64,000 nt of DNA, taken from Methanosarcina acetivorans C2A. GTDB lineage: Archaea; Halobacteriota; Methanosarcinia; Methanosarcinales; Methanosarcinaceae. This document shows positions 36,647-45,317 of the stretch, in pieces; positions within the stretch are counted from its first letter, which is position 1, and every line of letters starts with the position of its first letter. The DNA lies in NCBI RefSeq assembly GCF_000007345.1, contig NC_003552.1, positions 4,774,001 to 4,838,000 on the forward strand, given 5' to 3'. A model generated the notes under the pieces. It did no database searches, was not told the DNA's origin, and saw nothing but the letters and a program-made list of their open reading frames with translations. Both the position numbers and the translations under genes were made by a program.

Positions 36647-39475
36647 TTAATCTCGTTTGGTAATCCGGTTCAGATCCTCTGTGTAAGTCCCGGCTCCGAG
36701 CCACCAGGTATCGTCGACTTTCTGGACGTAGCTCATTTTTGGTTCAAGAGTCATATTGCGGGCAGGGTTATAGTAATGGTAAAACAGGAACCCTCCTCCC
36801 TGTTGAGCCATGAAGATCTCGACTTTGGTGTAATTCACCCCGTAGGGATCCTGGAGTTCGGATAGATTCGTTCCGATCAGCTGGGCCTGATAGGGGAGCG
36901 CCAGGGTCGTTCCGTTATAATCGAAGGCATAGATATAGAGATTGCCGCGAACAAACGCCCCGTTCCGGTCGTTGAACTCCTCGATTGCGGTATCCTTTCC
37001 GTTTGTATTGGCATACTCAATTGCCTCCCCAACAAAGGATTTAAGGTTCTCTCTTACCTGTGGATCCGTCCCTGCCCTCACGATTGCCGAATCCTTCTGC
37101 GGATCGTAAATGCCAGACCCGATGATCCAGCTCTGGTTCACCATCATTACGTAGCTGAGTTTTTGTTTGACAGTGAAGTTATCTGCGGGGTCTGCATAAA
37201 AGTATCGGACAAAGCCTCCGCCGGACTGAGCAGTGTCGACCAGGTCCTGGATAAATAAGGTGCCGTTAGTGTCTGTGACGTTCCACCGCTTAGTCCCGAT
37301 GATCTCGGGCTGGAAGGGGAGAGCCAGCGTGGTGCCGTTTGTGTCGTATGCAAATATATAGAATTTCCCGTCAACGAATTGCCCGGCCTGGTTGTTGAAC
37401 TCACGAAGAGCAACTTCCTGTCCGTTTTCATGCGCATATTCGAAGGCTTTCTCGACGAATGCAGCAAGTTCCTCAGGAGATGCGGTGGAGTTATTAGCAG
37501 GCATTGCTTCCGACTGGTTCTGGCACAGCTTGTAATTGCCACTACAGACAATATAGGAGTTCCCATCACTTCCCCGGGTCAACCTGTAGTAGGCGGTCTT
37601 ATAATACAGGTTCGTCTGGACCGGATGCATATAGACATAATCCACCGATCCAGTCCCGTTTTTCAGTGCCCCTTCTAAAATCTCATCACGGAACGGTTTA
37701 CCGGTAACATCGGTCTTGCCCCTGAAATTCGTGCCGACAAGTTGAATGTTGTCCGCATGAGCAACGATGGTCAAATTCGTATCGTAGACGAAGGCATAGA
37801 GGCCCGGATCTTTCGAGTCACGGTACGGAGCTTCGCCGGCATTGATGCGCCGGAAAGTATCGGAAGCATTCTTCTCGATTGCTTTGACAGTTGTGTTTAC
37901 AAGCTCCATCACCGTGTCATCAGTAAATGTCTGCGGGGCACATCCGACCCCGAGATTCCGGTAGATGATCCGCTCATAATCACTGACACCTTGCTCGTCC
38001 CTCTGATCTCGTACTGTATCGAGAGCCTGCTGGAAAGCGCTGACAAGTGTGTCCGGGACATCCTTACTGAAGATGTAGTAGAAGTCGTTCTCACTCAGAG
38101 TGTACACGATCTCATACGCGTTGGGATCTTCTGCAGTACGTAACATCTGATGTCGGCCGGCGAGGTCCCCCGTTGCCCACAGGTCGATCTGGCCCTCTTC
38201 CAGCATCCGGAAGAGGTCTTCAGGGGTTTGACCATTGATGATCTGCGATTCGTTCACACCCTGGCTGGCGAGGAGGTCATTTTCGATTGAGGCCCGGATA
38301 GCACCGATCCGGTACTGGTTGAGATCTTTCGGAGAGGATATTGTAATATTACTGCTCACCGGTGCATAGAGAACAAAATTTGCCCTGGTAAAAGGTCCGG
38401 CCCACTTGTAGAAGGGCTCACGTTCGGGGGTGCGGACGATTGAGAAAAGCACCGTACTGGTGTTGTTCTGCGCTATCTGGAAACCTTCCGCAAGGGGGAC
38501 AATACGGACATCTGCCCTTGAGCGGTTTACGCCAATGTTTTTGAAGACCGCCTCGAGTATCTCGACAGAAATACCGGTGACATTCCCGTCCTCCTGATAG
38601 TTGAAAGGAGCCCATTCTTCGGTCAGGTAATTTAGTCGGGCAAGGCCGATCGATGGAATGTATTTCCCGAGGATTCGATCATAAGTGCTGATGCCCTCAA
38701 CGTCTTTTTCCCGTTTGACGGCATCGAGTGCCTGCTGGAAAGATTGGACGACCGAATCAGGCACGTCTTTACTGAAGGCATAGTAGAGATCCTGAGTTTC
38801 TAATTGATACACAACCGTATAGGAATAATAGCTCCCGGTTAGCTCTTCGGTAAAGTACCTGCCTGCGTCCTCGGGACATGCCCATAAGTCGATGTCCCCG
38901 TTCTCAAGTCCGGCAATGATTGCGGACACGTTGCTTTCGGGCGCGATCTGGCTCTGGTTTACTCCGATATCGAGCAGCTGCCGGGTCGCGATATCGTCGG
39001 CGATCACCCCGATCCTGTATCCCTTCAGATCTTCAGGGTTCTTTATTGTGATCCCCCGGTCTCGCTTGGCAAATAGAACGTATCTGTCAGAATAGATGGG
39101 CCCGGCCCATTTGAAGAACTGTTCCCGCTCGGGGGATCTTGCCATGCTGAAGAGAACAGTATTATTCCCGTTAAGAGCAGCCTGATATCCCTCAGTCCAA
39201 GGGACCAGGTGTACCTCCTCCCGTGTCACCTTCTTCCCCATCTTCTCTGTAATCTCTTCAAGGAGATCAACGGAGAGGCCTTGCAGCATACTGTTCTCCA
39301 TGTAGTTATATGGAGGTAGCTGTTCTGTGTAGTACGTCAGGTTGACAGACATCGTAGCGCTGCTCAGGCCTGCGGATGCAACTTCATGTTCTTCAAGGCA
39401 TCCGGCGGCTGGAAGCAACGCCCCAAGCATAACTGCAATAAGGATGAAATTCGTGTACCGTGGAGATCGCGACAT
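36647..39475 (-). CDS. Lipoprotein with two SBP_bac_3 domains and three Cache-like domains
   Basis: This 942-residue surface protein starts with a lipoprotein signal (lipobox LPAAGC, Cys26). Two family-3 solute-binding domains follow (about 45-272 and 278-515), each with YxxE..PP/APFNY at the start, R.PEREPFYKWAGP in the middle and FQQALDxV...Y at the end. Three Cache-like sensor domains occupy about 530-650, 668-790 and 815-935; the last two share YIxAYDxNGTTLALP, GGGFxxYxY and SYVxxVxxxWxxGxGxY. There is no membrane anchor beyond the lipid and no kinase, HAMP or receptor output domain. Base composition is GC-richer than its neighbours. Confidence 0.88.
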   Translation of the reverse strand: MSRSPRYTNFILIAVMLGALLPAAGCLEEHEVASAGLSSATMSVNLTYYTEQLPPYNYMENSMLQGLSVDLLEEITEKMGKKVTREEVHLVPWTEGYQAALNGNNTVLFSMARSPEREQFFKWAGPIYSDRYVLFAKRDRGITIKNPEDLKGYRIGVIADDIATRQLLDIGVNQSQIAPESNVSAIIAGLENGDIDLWACPEDAGRYFTEELTGSYYSYTVVYQLETQDLYYAFSKDVPDSVVQSFQQALDAVKREKDVEGISTYDRILGKYIPSIGLARLNYLTEEWAPFNYQEDGNVTGISVEILEAVFKNIGVNRSRADVRIVPLAEGFQIAQNNTSTVLFSIVRTPEREPFYKWAGPFTRANFVLYAPVSSNITISSPKDLNQYRIGAIRASIENDLLASQGVNESQIINGQTPEDLFRMLEEGQIDLWATGDLAGRHQMLRTAEDPNAYEIVYTLSENDFYYIFSKDVPDTLVSAFQQALDTVRDQRDEQGVSDYERIIYRNLGVGCAPQTFTDDTVMELVNTTVKAIEKNASDTFRRINAGEAPYRDSKDPGLYAFVYDTNLTIVAHADNIQLVGTNFRGKTDVTGKPFRDEILEGALKNGTGSVDYVYMHPVQTNLYYKTAYYRLTRGSDGNSYIVCSGNYKLCQNQSEAMPANNSTASPEELAAFVEKAFEYAHENGQEVALREFNNQAGQFVDGKFYIFAYDTNGTTLALPFQPEIIGTKRWNVTDTNGTLFIQDLVDTAQSGGGFVRYFYADPADNFTVKQKLSYVMMVNQSWIIGSGIYDPQKDSAIVRAGTDPQVRENLKSFVGEAIEYANTNGKDTAIEEFNDRNGAFVRGNLYIYAFDYNGTTLALPYQAQLIGTNLSELQDPYGVNYTKVEIFMAQQGGGFLFYHYYNPARNMTLEPKMSYVQKVDDTWWLGAGTYTEDLNRITKRD

Positions 39476-39722
39476 GAAAAAAGTCTGCTATCAACGTATA
39501 AATATCGATACTAAATACTGATATCTATCACCATTTGCTAGGGATGCCTGTTTTGAGAGAGAAATGGCGAAGATTGGAGCGTACAATATCCAGGTTCCTG
39601 CTCACATTTCGGGCAACCTTTTAGGGCTTGTGTCCCCCCTTCCCTGAAGAAAGTCTTATATAATGAACTATGAGGGGATACAGAGAGAAGTGTATAAATA
39701 TATTGTGAAGGTATAACTACAC
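39476..39722. promoter_or_regulatory. Promoter region shared by divergent genes
   Basis: The 247-bp gap between the large lipoprotein gene and the small cysteine-rich gene is AT-rich, with TATA-like GTATAAATATATTG at about 39690, which fits the plus-strand small gene. No clear operator was seen. Confidence 0.4.
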
Positions 39723-39911
39723 ATGAGTTTTTTTAACACTGTATTCGGGAAAATTGATCTATTTGATACCAAATGCGAATACATATCGGTATGTGCTATG
39801 TATAAAAAGGATTCATATGTGTGCACAGAAGAAGTAGATAAGTCTTACTGTGGAATTTATAAACAGTTTTTACAAAATAACCTAAAATATTGTACACAGA
39901 TGTCTGAATAA
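39723..39911 (+). CDS. Small cysteine-rich protein of unknown function
   Basis: This 62-residue protein has five cysteines in the order CEYISVC, YVC, YCGIY and YC. An ATG behind GAAGG and a good TATA box about 30 bp upstream support a real gene. Cys spacing suggests metal binding or disulfides. No family is recognised. Confidence 0.5.
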   Translation: MSFFNTVFGKIDLFDTKCEYISVCAMYKKDSYVCTEEVDKSYCGIYKQFLQNNLKYCTQMSE

Positions 39912-40119
39912 AAATACAACACATCTACAGTAAAAAATGTACTGATTCAATAAGTCACAAAACTTTAAAATCGACTCTTCACAGAGGAGCAGATACGTGA
40001 GAGGGGTCGGAGAAGTGTGAAAATGAATTGAAAGATCACAAGATCCAGATTTGTATGCTGGAAAGCCTTCCGCTCCATTTTTGAAATTGTTTTCTCCTAA
40101 CCTATATTATTTTTCCTGG

Positions 40120-41001
40120 TTATCCTCTTTTTACAGCTTTCAGAACGATTGCACCTTCCGGAGTTTCACTTTCCGCGTTGAAACCCACATCCTCAAAAAG
40201 CTCTATCCAGGCGGTTTCCGAGAGCTGGGGACCGTGATGGTGCTGATGCGCAAGCGGTTCGACTGCAGTTAATAATCCGCCTTTTTTCAGCACCCGTTTA
40301 ATCTCGAAAAGTGCGAATTTAATGTCATCAAGGTGGTGGAGCATGAAAAAGCAGGTAGCAGCATCCACAGAGTCCCCTTCAAAAGGCAAGGCATAGGCGC
40401 TTCCGGTTTTGAACTGCACATTGGGGATCCCAAGGACTTCTGCATTCATCTGGGACTGCCCGGTGAGAGAATCGTGAATGTCGATCCCGTAAACCTGTGA
40501 TTCGGGGTTGTTTTTTGCAAGCTCCATTGTAAGGGTTCCGAAACCGCTACCGATATCAAGGATGGTTTCTCCTTTTATTCCGGGAAACACGGAAGGGAGC
40601 ACCTGAGCCCTCACTTGTGCCATGCGATCTTCAGGGAACTTCGCATTTTTTGCTTTATCTGCATCAATTGATGTAAAGGGAAGGATAGCGAAGATCTTTG
40701 ACCCGTTAACCGCCATCAGACCCCGCACGTAAGCGCTCCCGGTTTCGGCTACGACAAGCTCCACAACCGAAACTCCGACACCCTGACAAAAACGCAAGTT
40801 CCATGCCTCACGTTTTTCAGGGAATCGGAAATTCAGGGGAGTATGCACCACAATATAATGGGAGTAGTCCTGGCTGAAATACGCTGATACGGATTCAGGT
40901 TCTTTAAGGCGGACTTCACTTATGCTTTCCCTGAAAAGGGAGAGAATTTGCAGGGAACTTTCATCTGCCTCGTTTCTTACAGTTCCAATTTCTCCGAACA
41001 T
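40120..41001 (-). CDS. SAM-dependent methyltransferase with N-terminal extension
   Basis: This 293-residue protein has an N-terminal domain of about 130 residues of unknown type, then a Rossmann methyltransferase with motif I ILDIGSGFGTLTMEL, YGIDIHDSLTG, GSAYALPFEGDSVDAATC, FMLHHLDDIKFALFEIKRVLKKGG and a His-rich AHQHHHGPQ. The start ATG follows AGAGGT. A truncated, frameshifted copy lies at 36070-36640, with the large lipoprotein gene between them. The acceptor is unknown. Confidence 0.8.
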   Translation of the reverse strand: MFGEIGTVRNEADESSLQILSLFRESISEVRLKEPESVSAYFSQDYSHYIVVHTPLNFRFPEKREAWNLRFCQGVGVSVVELVVAETGSAYVRGLMAVNGSKIFAILPFTSIDADKAKNAKFPEDRMAQVRAQVLPSVFPGIKGETILDIGSGFGTLTMELAKNNPESQVYGIDIHDSLTGQSQMNAEVLGIPNVQFKTGSAYALPFEGDSVDAATCFFMLHHLDDIKFALFEIKRVLKKGGLLTAVEPLAHQHHHGPQLSETAWIELFEDVGFNAESETPEGAIVLKAVKRG

Positions 41002-41169
41002 ACCTCTGGATTTGATTTGAAGGAATAAAAGTTCTCTGATGGAAAGGGCTTGAAAAAGAGGTATTCAGGCAACATAAAAGCTGATATCCGGGTTAGATGA
41101 GGAAAATTTCGCATGTTTTGTGGATGTCATTCCAAACTACATAAATAATCAATATCAATTACAATATTC

Positions 41170-41201
41170 TTAAATACTATGAAATGGGATAGAGGGTACC
41201 T
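41170..41201 (+). promoter_or_regulatory. Promoter of the glnK-amtB operon
   Basis: TATA-like CTTAAATAC (41170-41178) is followed about 26 bp later by GGTACC (41196-41201), close to the CGGTTACCG found 25 bp after the start of the TATA box in both nif promoters. This is compatible with common nitrogen control, but GGTACC is a short match. Confidence 0.4.
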
Positions 41202-41214
41202 GTTGGTGGTCGCG

Positions 41215-41559
41215 ATGAAGTACATAATTGCAATGATAAGACCTGAAAAGCTTGATGCGGTCAAACGAGAACTTCAGAAAGTTGAAGTTAATAGGTTGAC
41301 AGTATCTTCGGTTTCGGGTTATGGTGCACAAAAAGGGCAGCTGGAAATATACAGGGCGATGGAGTTTGAAGCAGACCTTCTTGAGAAAATCAAGATTGAA
41401 ATTGCCGTAAACGATGAATTCCTGTATCCTACGATTGAAGCGATAAAGAGCGGAGCAAAGGGCAGTGAAGGGCATATAGGAAGTGGCAAGATATTCGTAC
41501 TCCCGCTTGAAGATGTTATAAGGATCCGTACGGACGAAAGCGGACCTGTTGCTATTTGA
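41215..41559 (+). CDS. glnK: PII signal protein GlnK
   Basis: This 114-residue PII protein begins at ATG 41215 (MKYIIAMIRPEKLD), 36 nt inside a longer open frame. The T-loop GYGAQKGQLEIYRAMEFEADLL has Tyr46 but Phe at position 51, where enteric PII has the uridylylated Tyr. GKIFVLPLEDVIRIRTDESG is the C-terminal signature. GlnK senses ATP/ADP and 2-oxoglutarate and plugs the ammonium channel; the amtB gene follows 11 bp later with GAGGTGG as its site. Confidence 0.95.
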   Translation: MKYIIAMIRPEKLDAVKRELQKVEVNRLTVSSVSGYGAQKGQLEIYRAMEFEADLLEKIKIEIAVNDEFLYPTIEAIKSGAKGSEGHIGSGKIFVLPLEDVIRIRTDESGPVAI

Positions 41560-41570
41560 GGTGGATAGAA

Positions 41571-42764
41571 ATGGCAATCGTAGCAGCAGATACCGTATGG
41601 GTATTGATTTCCTCTGCCCTTGTATTATTAATGCTTCCAGGGCTCGCACTGTTTTATGGCGGATTGGTTCAGCGTAAGAATGTACTGAGCAGCATGATGC
41701 ATTCATTTGTTGCAATGGGTGTCATGGCTCTCGAATGGGTAATAATTGGTTACTCGCTTGCGTTTGGGAGCGGAAACGGTTTCATAGGCAGCCTGGAACA
41801 CGTATTCCTGAAAGGAATTGACCCTTACTCGGTAACAGGGACAATTCCCACATATGCATTTATTGCCTTTCAGGGAATGTTTGCAATAATTACCCCTGCC
41901 CTTATCTCAGGGGCCATTGTCGGACGTGTCAAGTTCAAATCATACATCGCATTCATCGCCCTCTGGGGACTCATTGTCTATGCACCGGTCTGCCACTGGG
42001 TATGGGGCGGTGGGTTCCTCACAGGAGAAGCCCTTGACTTTGCAGGTGGAACGGTAGTCCATATAACATCAGGCATATCCTCACTGGCAATTCTGACCTT
42101 CCTTGGAAAGAGGAGAGGGTACGGCATAGATTCGATAAAACCGCACAATGTCACCCTGACTCTTCTGGGGACCGGGCTCCTCTGGTTCGGATGGTTCGGG
42201 TTCAATGCCGGCTCCTCTCTTGCTGCAAATGAAATTGCAGCCCTCGCATTCATTACAACCCTCGTAGCCCCCGCAGCTGCAGGGTTTGTCTGGATGACCC
42301 TGGAATGGATCCACCTGGGGCGCCCTACTGCCCTCGGATTTGCAACAGGCGTCCTGGCAGGGCTTGTTGCCATAACCCCGGCTGCAGGGTTTGTTACCCC
42401 CATGGCAGCAATTCCGATAGGTGTGGTTACAAGCTTTATCTGCTACCAGGCTGTAATGCTCAAGGGAAGATTAGGTTATGATGATTCTCTTGATGCTTTC
42501 GGAGTCCACGGAGTAGGCGGAATTAGCGGGGCAATTCTGACAGGCGTATTTGCAAGCATAGGGTCTTCAGGACTCCTTCTCGGCAACTCCGAGCAACTGA
42601 TGCTCCAGGTAGAAGGCGTTATTGCCACGCTTGTTTACGCAAGTGTTTGCACCCTTATCATCGGGTTTGTACTCCACAAGACGATCGGGCTCAAGGTAAG
42701 CGAGAGCGAAGAAAATATCGGGCTTGACCGGACACAACACGGAGAAGCAGCATATAACATTTGA
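41571..42764 (+). CDS. amtB: Ammonium transporter 1
   Basis: This ammonium channel has about 397 residues and 11 transmembrane segments. The pore histidines are in PVCHWVWGGG and DAFGVHGVGG, with LPGLALFYGGLVQRKNVLS at the start and LLWFGWFGFNAGSS in the middle. ATG 41571 is chosen over the overlapping TTG 41556 because GAGGTGG precedes it. The soluble tail SEEENIGLDRTQHGEAAYNI type ending is where GlnK docks. Confidence 0.95.
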   Translation: MAIVAADTVWVLISSALVLLMLPGLALFYGGLVQRKNVLSSMMHSFVAMGVMALEWVIIGYSLAFGSGNGFIGSLEHVFLKGIDPYSVTGTIPTYAFIAFQGMFAIITPALISGAIVGRVKFKSYIAFIALWGLIVYAPVCHWVWGGGFLTGEALDFAGGTVVHITSGISSLAILTFLGKRRGYGIDSIKPHNVTLTLLGTGLLWFGWFGFNAGSSLAANEIAALAFITTLVAPAAAGFVWMTLEWIHLGRPTALGFATGVLAGLVAITPAAGFVTPMAAIPIGVVTSFICYQAVMLKGRLGYDDSLDAFGVHGVGGISGAILTGVFASIGSSGLLLGNSEQLMLQVEGVIATLVYASVCTLIIGFVLHKTIGLKVSESEENIGLDRTQHGEAAYNI

Positions 42765-42786
42765 GTACAGGTAAACCCACCTGTAC
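42765..42786 (+). terminator. Hairpin terminator after the first amtB
   Basis: GTACAGGT and ACCTGTAC form a perfect 8-bp stem with loop AAACCC directly after the stop codon, followed by TTTCTGATTTTTAATT. Confidence 0.75.
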
Positions 42787-43100
42787 CTTTCTGATTTTTA
42801 ATTCGGTTTCATGGATAGAAAAGGATCAACTTCATGAAACCAAGACATCTTCCTTGAAACTAATACCTTTTTGGTCAATCTAATGAGTTTTCCTATAGTC
42901 AATTATTCCAGGCTTTTCCTGATCTTTTTCTGTCTTTTCGGTATTATTCAGCCTTTTTTGAACTAGTTATATTTTGAGAATTATTTTAATGCTTATATAG
43001 TTATTTGAGAAAGTCGAAAAAATTAAGTAGAATAAAGTAGGAAGGGGGTAAGGGATTTGAGGCTTCCTAGTTATCATATAAAAAAAGATGGGATGAAAAG
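42787..43100. promoter_or_regulatory. Region between the two amtB genes
   Basis: It holds a perfect 9-bp inverted repeat GGTTTCATG (42805-42813)/CATGAAACC (42833-42841) and a TATA box GCTTATATAG (42991-43000) about 100 bp before the second amtB. No copy of CGGTTACCG is present, so the second transporter seems to have its own promoter with different control. Confidence 0.55.
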
Positions 43101-44315
43101 ATGATAAATACTGGTTCAACAGGCTTTATGCTACTTGCGACAAGTCTTGTGATGCTCATGACCCCTGGTCTGGCATTCTTTTACGGAGGACTTGCCTGTA
43201 AGAGAAACATTTTAGGAATAATGATGCAGAGTTTTGTTTCTCTCGGGCTGACAACCATTTTATGGTTTTTCGTAGGATATTCTCTCTGCTTCAGCGGAGG
43301 AGAAGGTGCAATCCTAGGAAACCTGGACAAAATGTTCTTGAACGGGATTGCCCCGACGGATATGTTTGGAGATGCCGGGTTCCCCGAGCTCGTCTTCGTA
43401 GCTTACCAGATGATGTTTGCAATCATTACCCCGGCCCTGATTACGGGAGCATTTGCAAACAGGATTACTTTTAAGGCTTACATTATTTTCCTTGTCGTCT
43501 GGCAGCTCTTTGTTTACTATCCTTTTGTACACATGGTCTGGGGAGGCGGCCTGCTTGCCGAAATGGGGGTTATCGACTTTGCCGGTGGAATCGTGGTTCA
43601 TGCGACAGCCGGATTTGCAGCCCTTGCCTCAGTGTTTTATGTAGGCTCGAGGAAATATAAGGATTCAAAGCCAAATAATATCCCCTTAATGGCTGTCGGA
43701 ACTGCACTTCTCTGGTTCGGATGGTACGGGTTTAATGCAGGCAGCGAACTCAATGTGGACGGGATTACAGCCCTTGCATTCCTGAACAGCGACATTGCAG
43801 CTTCTTTTGCAGCTATTACCTGGATGATAATAGAATGGTTAAGGGAAACAAAACCAAAATTCGTTGGGCTTATGACCGGAGCTGTTGCAGGGCTTGCGAC
43901 AATTACTCCTGCAGCAGGGCTTGTTTCCATGCATGTGGCTGCATTAATGGGCATCCTCGGAGCTATTGCCTGCTACTTTGCAGTACATATTAAAAACAGG
44001 ATGCAATGGGATGATGCCCTGGATGTATGGGGTGTTCACGGAATAGGAGGAGTAACAGGGACAATTTTACTTGGAATCTTTGCTTCAACTGCCATAAATC
44101 CGGTAGGAGCCGACGGACTGTTTTACGGTGGCACTGCATTCTTTATCAAAGAACTTTCAGTTGTTTTAGGTGCTTCAATTTATGCATTTATATTTACCTA
44201 CATTATGCTGATGCTCATAAACGTAATAACTCCGGTCAAAGTTTCGGATGAAGAAGAGCTGGCAGGGCTGGATATCTCAATGCATGGCGAATGCGCCTAC
44301 GATGCGATTCACTGA
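43101..44315 (+). CDS. Ammonium transporter 2
   Basis: This 404-residue Amt-family channel has the pore histidines in PFVHMVWGGG and DVWGVHGIGG, LLWFGWYGFNAGSE, and the tail VSDEEELAGLDISMHGECAYDA. It is a diverged paralogue of the first amtB and has no glnK of its own nearby. The start ATG lies 19 bp after a weak site (GGGATTTGAGG further up). It may be served by the neighbouring GlnK. Confidence 0.95.
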   Translation: MINTGSTGFMLLATSLVMLMTPGLAFFYGGLACKRNILGIMMQSFVSLGLTTILWFFVGYSLCFSGGEGAILGNLDKMFLNGIAPTDMFGDAGFPELVFVAYQMMFAIITPALITGAFANRITFKAYIIFLVVWQLFVYYPFVHMVWGGGLLAEMGVIDFAGGIVVHATAGFAALASVFYVGSRKYKDSKPNNIPLMAVGTALLWFGWYGFNAGSELNVDGITALAFLNSDIAASFAAITWMIIEWLRETKPKFVGLMTGAVAGLATITPAAGLVSMHVAALMGILGAIACYFAVHIKNRMQWDDALDVWGVHGIGGVTGTILLGIFASTAINPVGADGLFYGGTAFFIKELSVVLGASIYAFIFTYIMLMLINVITPVKVSDEEELAGLDISMHGECAYDAIH

Positions 44316-44429
44316 TAAAATCCTATAACCTGTTAAAATGAGGATATCTCCATACATAGTGAATGATGCCTAACAGGGAAGTTCCTGAAGAAAAAGCCTT
44401 TTATAACAGGTTTATTTCAGTTTAATACT

Positions 44430-44449
44430 CCCCGCAGTAAGCTGCGGGG
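44430..44449 (+). terminator. Strong GC hairpin after the second amtB
   Basis: CCCCGCAG-TAAG-CTGCGGGG is a perfect 8-bp stem with a tetraloop, 115 bp after the stop. No T-run follows. Similar GC hairpins mark the ends of IS200/IS605-type elements, but no transposase is present, so a terminator is the simpler reading. Confidence 0.5.
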
Positions 44450-44533
44450 ATGAAAGCTTCTCACAGGCAGAGTATGGGGATTAGACTATTTTTTATGTTT
44501 ACTCACTTGTTGTGAGATTTTATGAAAATTAAA

Positions 44534-45298
44534 TCATGAAATCGGAAGGACTGTAATTGACCCTGTTTTTTTGCTATAACTAATCTCGGCATCTACATTA
44601 TAAACCGTTTTTATATTGGAGTTAATAAGAATCTCTTCAGGTGTTCCCGTTGCGAAAACCTGTCCCGAATTGAGCAGAACGAGTCTGTCGCAGTATCTGC
44701 TTGCAAGATTCAGATCATGCAAAACAATCACAACTGCAAGGGATTTCTCTCGGGATAGATTTCGAATGACATCCATTATTTCAAGTTGATGTTTCACATC
44801 CAGATTACTTGTAGGCTCATCAAGTAGAAGGATTTTAGGTTCCTGAGCCAGAGCCCTTGCCAGAAGGATTTTTTGCTTTTCTCCACCACTCAATTCATTG
44901 AAATTTCTCATGCTCAGATCGTCCAGGTTTAATAAAGAAAAGATCTCTGAAACAAAATCGAGATCTCTGTCCCTAACGTTCCATCTAATATACGGTCTTC
45001 TTCCAAGCAAAACGACATCAAAAACTTTTATCGGAAAGGAGGAAACCTGAATGCTCTGGGGCACATAACCTATTATCTTACTAATTTCTTTGAGGTTAAG
45101 AGTTTGAAGTTCTGCCCCTTCCAGAAGGATATGTCCTTTGGGCTTCAGAATAAGGTTCATGCATTTGAGAAGCGTACTTTTCCCGCTTCCGTTAGGTCCT
45201 ATGATGCCAACAACTTCTCCTGAGTTAACATGCATATTGATGTTCTTCAGGGTTTTTTTCTCCTTATACCCAAAAGAAAGATTTTTCAGCTCCAGCAT
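44534..45298 (-). CDS. Fe/corrinoid-type ABC transporter ATP-binding protein
   Basis: This 254-residue ATPase of the FecE/BtuD group has Walker A GPNGSGKST, Q-loop YVPQSIQVSS, signature LSGGEKQK, Walker B LLLDEPTSNLD and VLHDLNLASRYCDR. It energises uptake through the permease encoded two genes upstream. It is last in the operon, 19 bp after the hydrolase gene. Confidence 0.92.
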   Translation of the reverse strand: MLELKNLSFGYKEKKTLKNINMHVNSGEVVGIIGPNGSGKSTLLKCMNLILKPKGHILLEGAELQTLNLKEISKIIGYVPQSIQVSSFPIKVFDVVLLGRRPYIRWNVRDRDLDFVSEIFSLLNLDDLSMRNFNELSGGEKQKILLARALAQEPKILLLDEPTSNLDVKHQLEIMDVIRNLSREKSLAVVIVLHDLNLASRYCDRLVLLNSGQVFATGTPEEILINSNIKTVYNVDAEISYSKKTGSITVLPIS

Positions 45299-45317
45299 TG
45301 AAGTTCACACCCGGGCA

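Noticed and set aside
44430-44449. IS200/IS605 end hairpin
   Set aside because: The hairpin resembles such ends, but neither transposase nor TnpB is nearby, so I list it only as a possible terminator.
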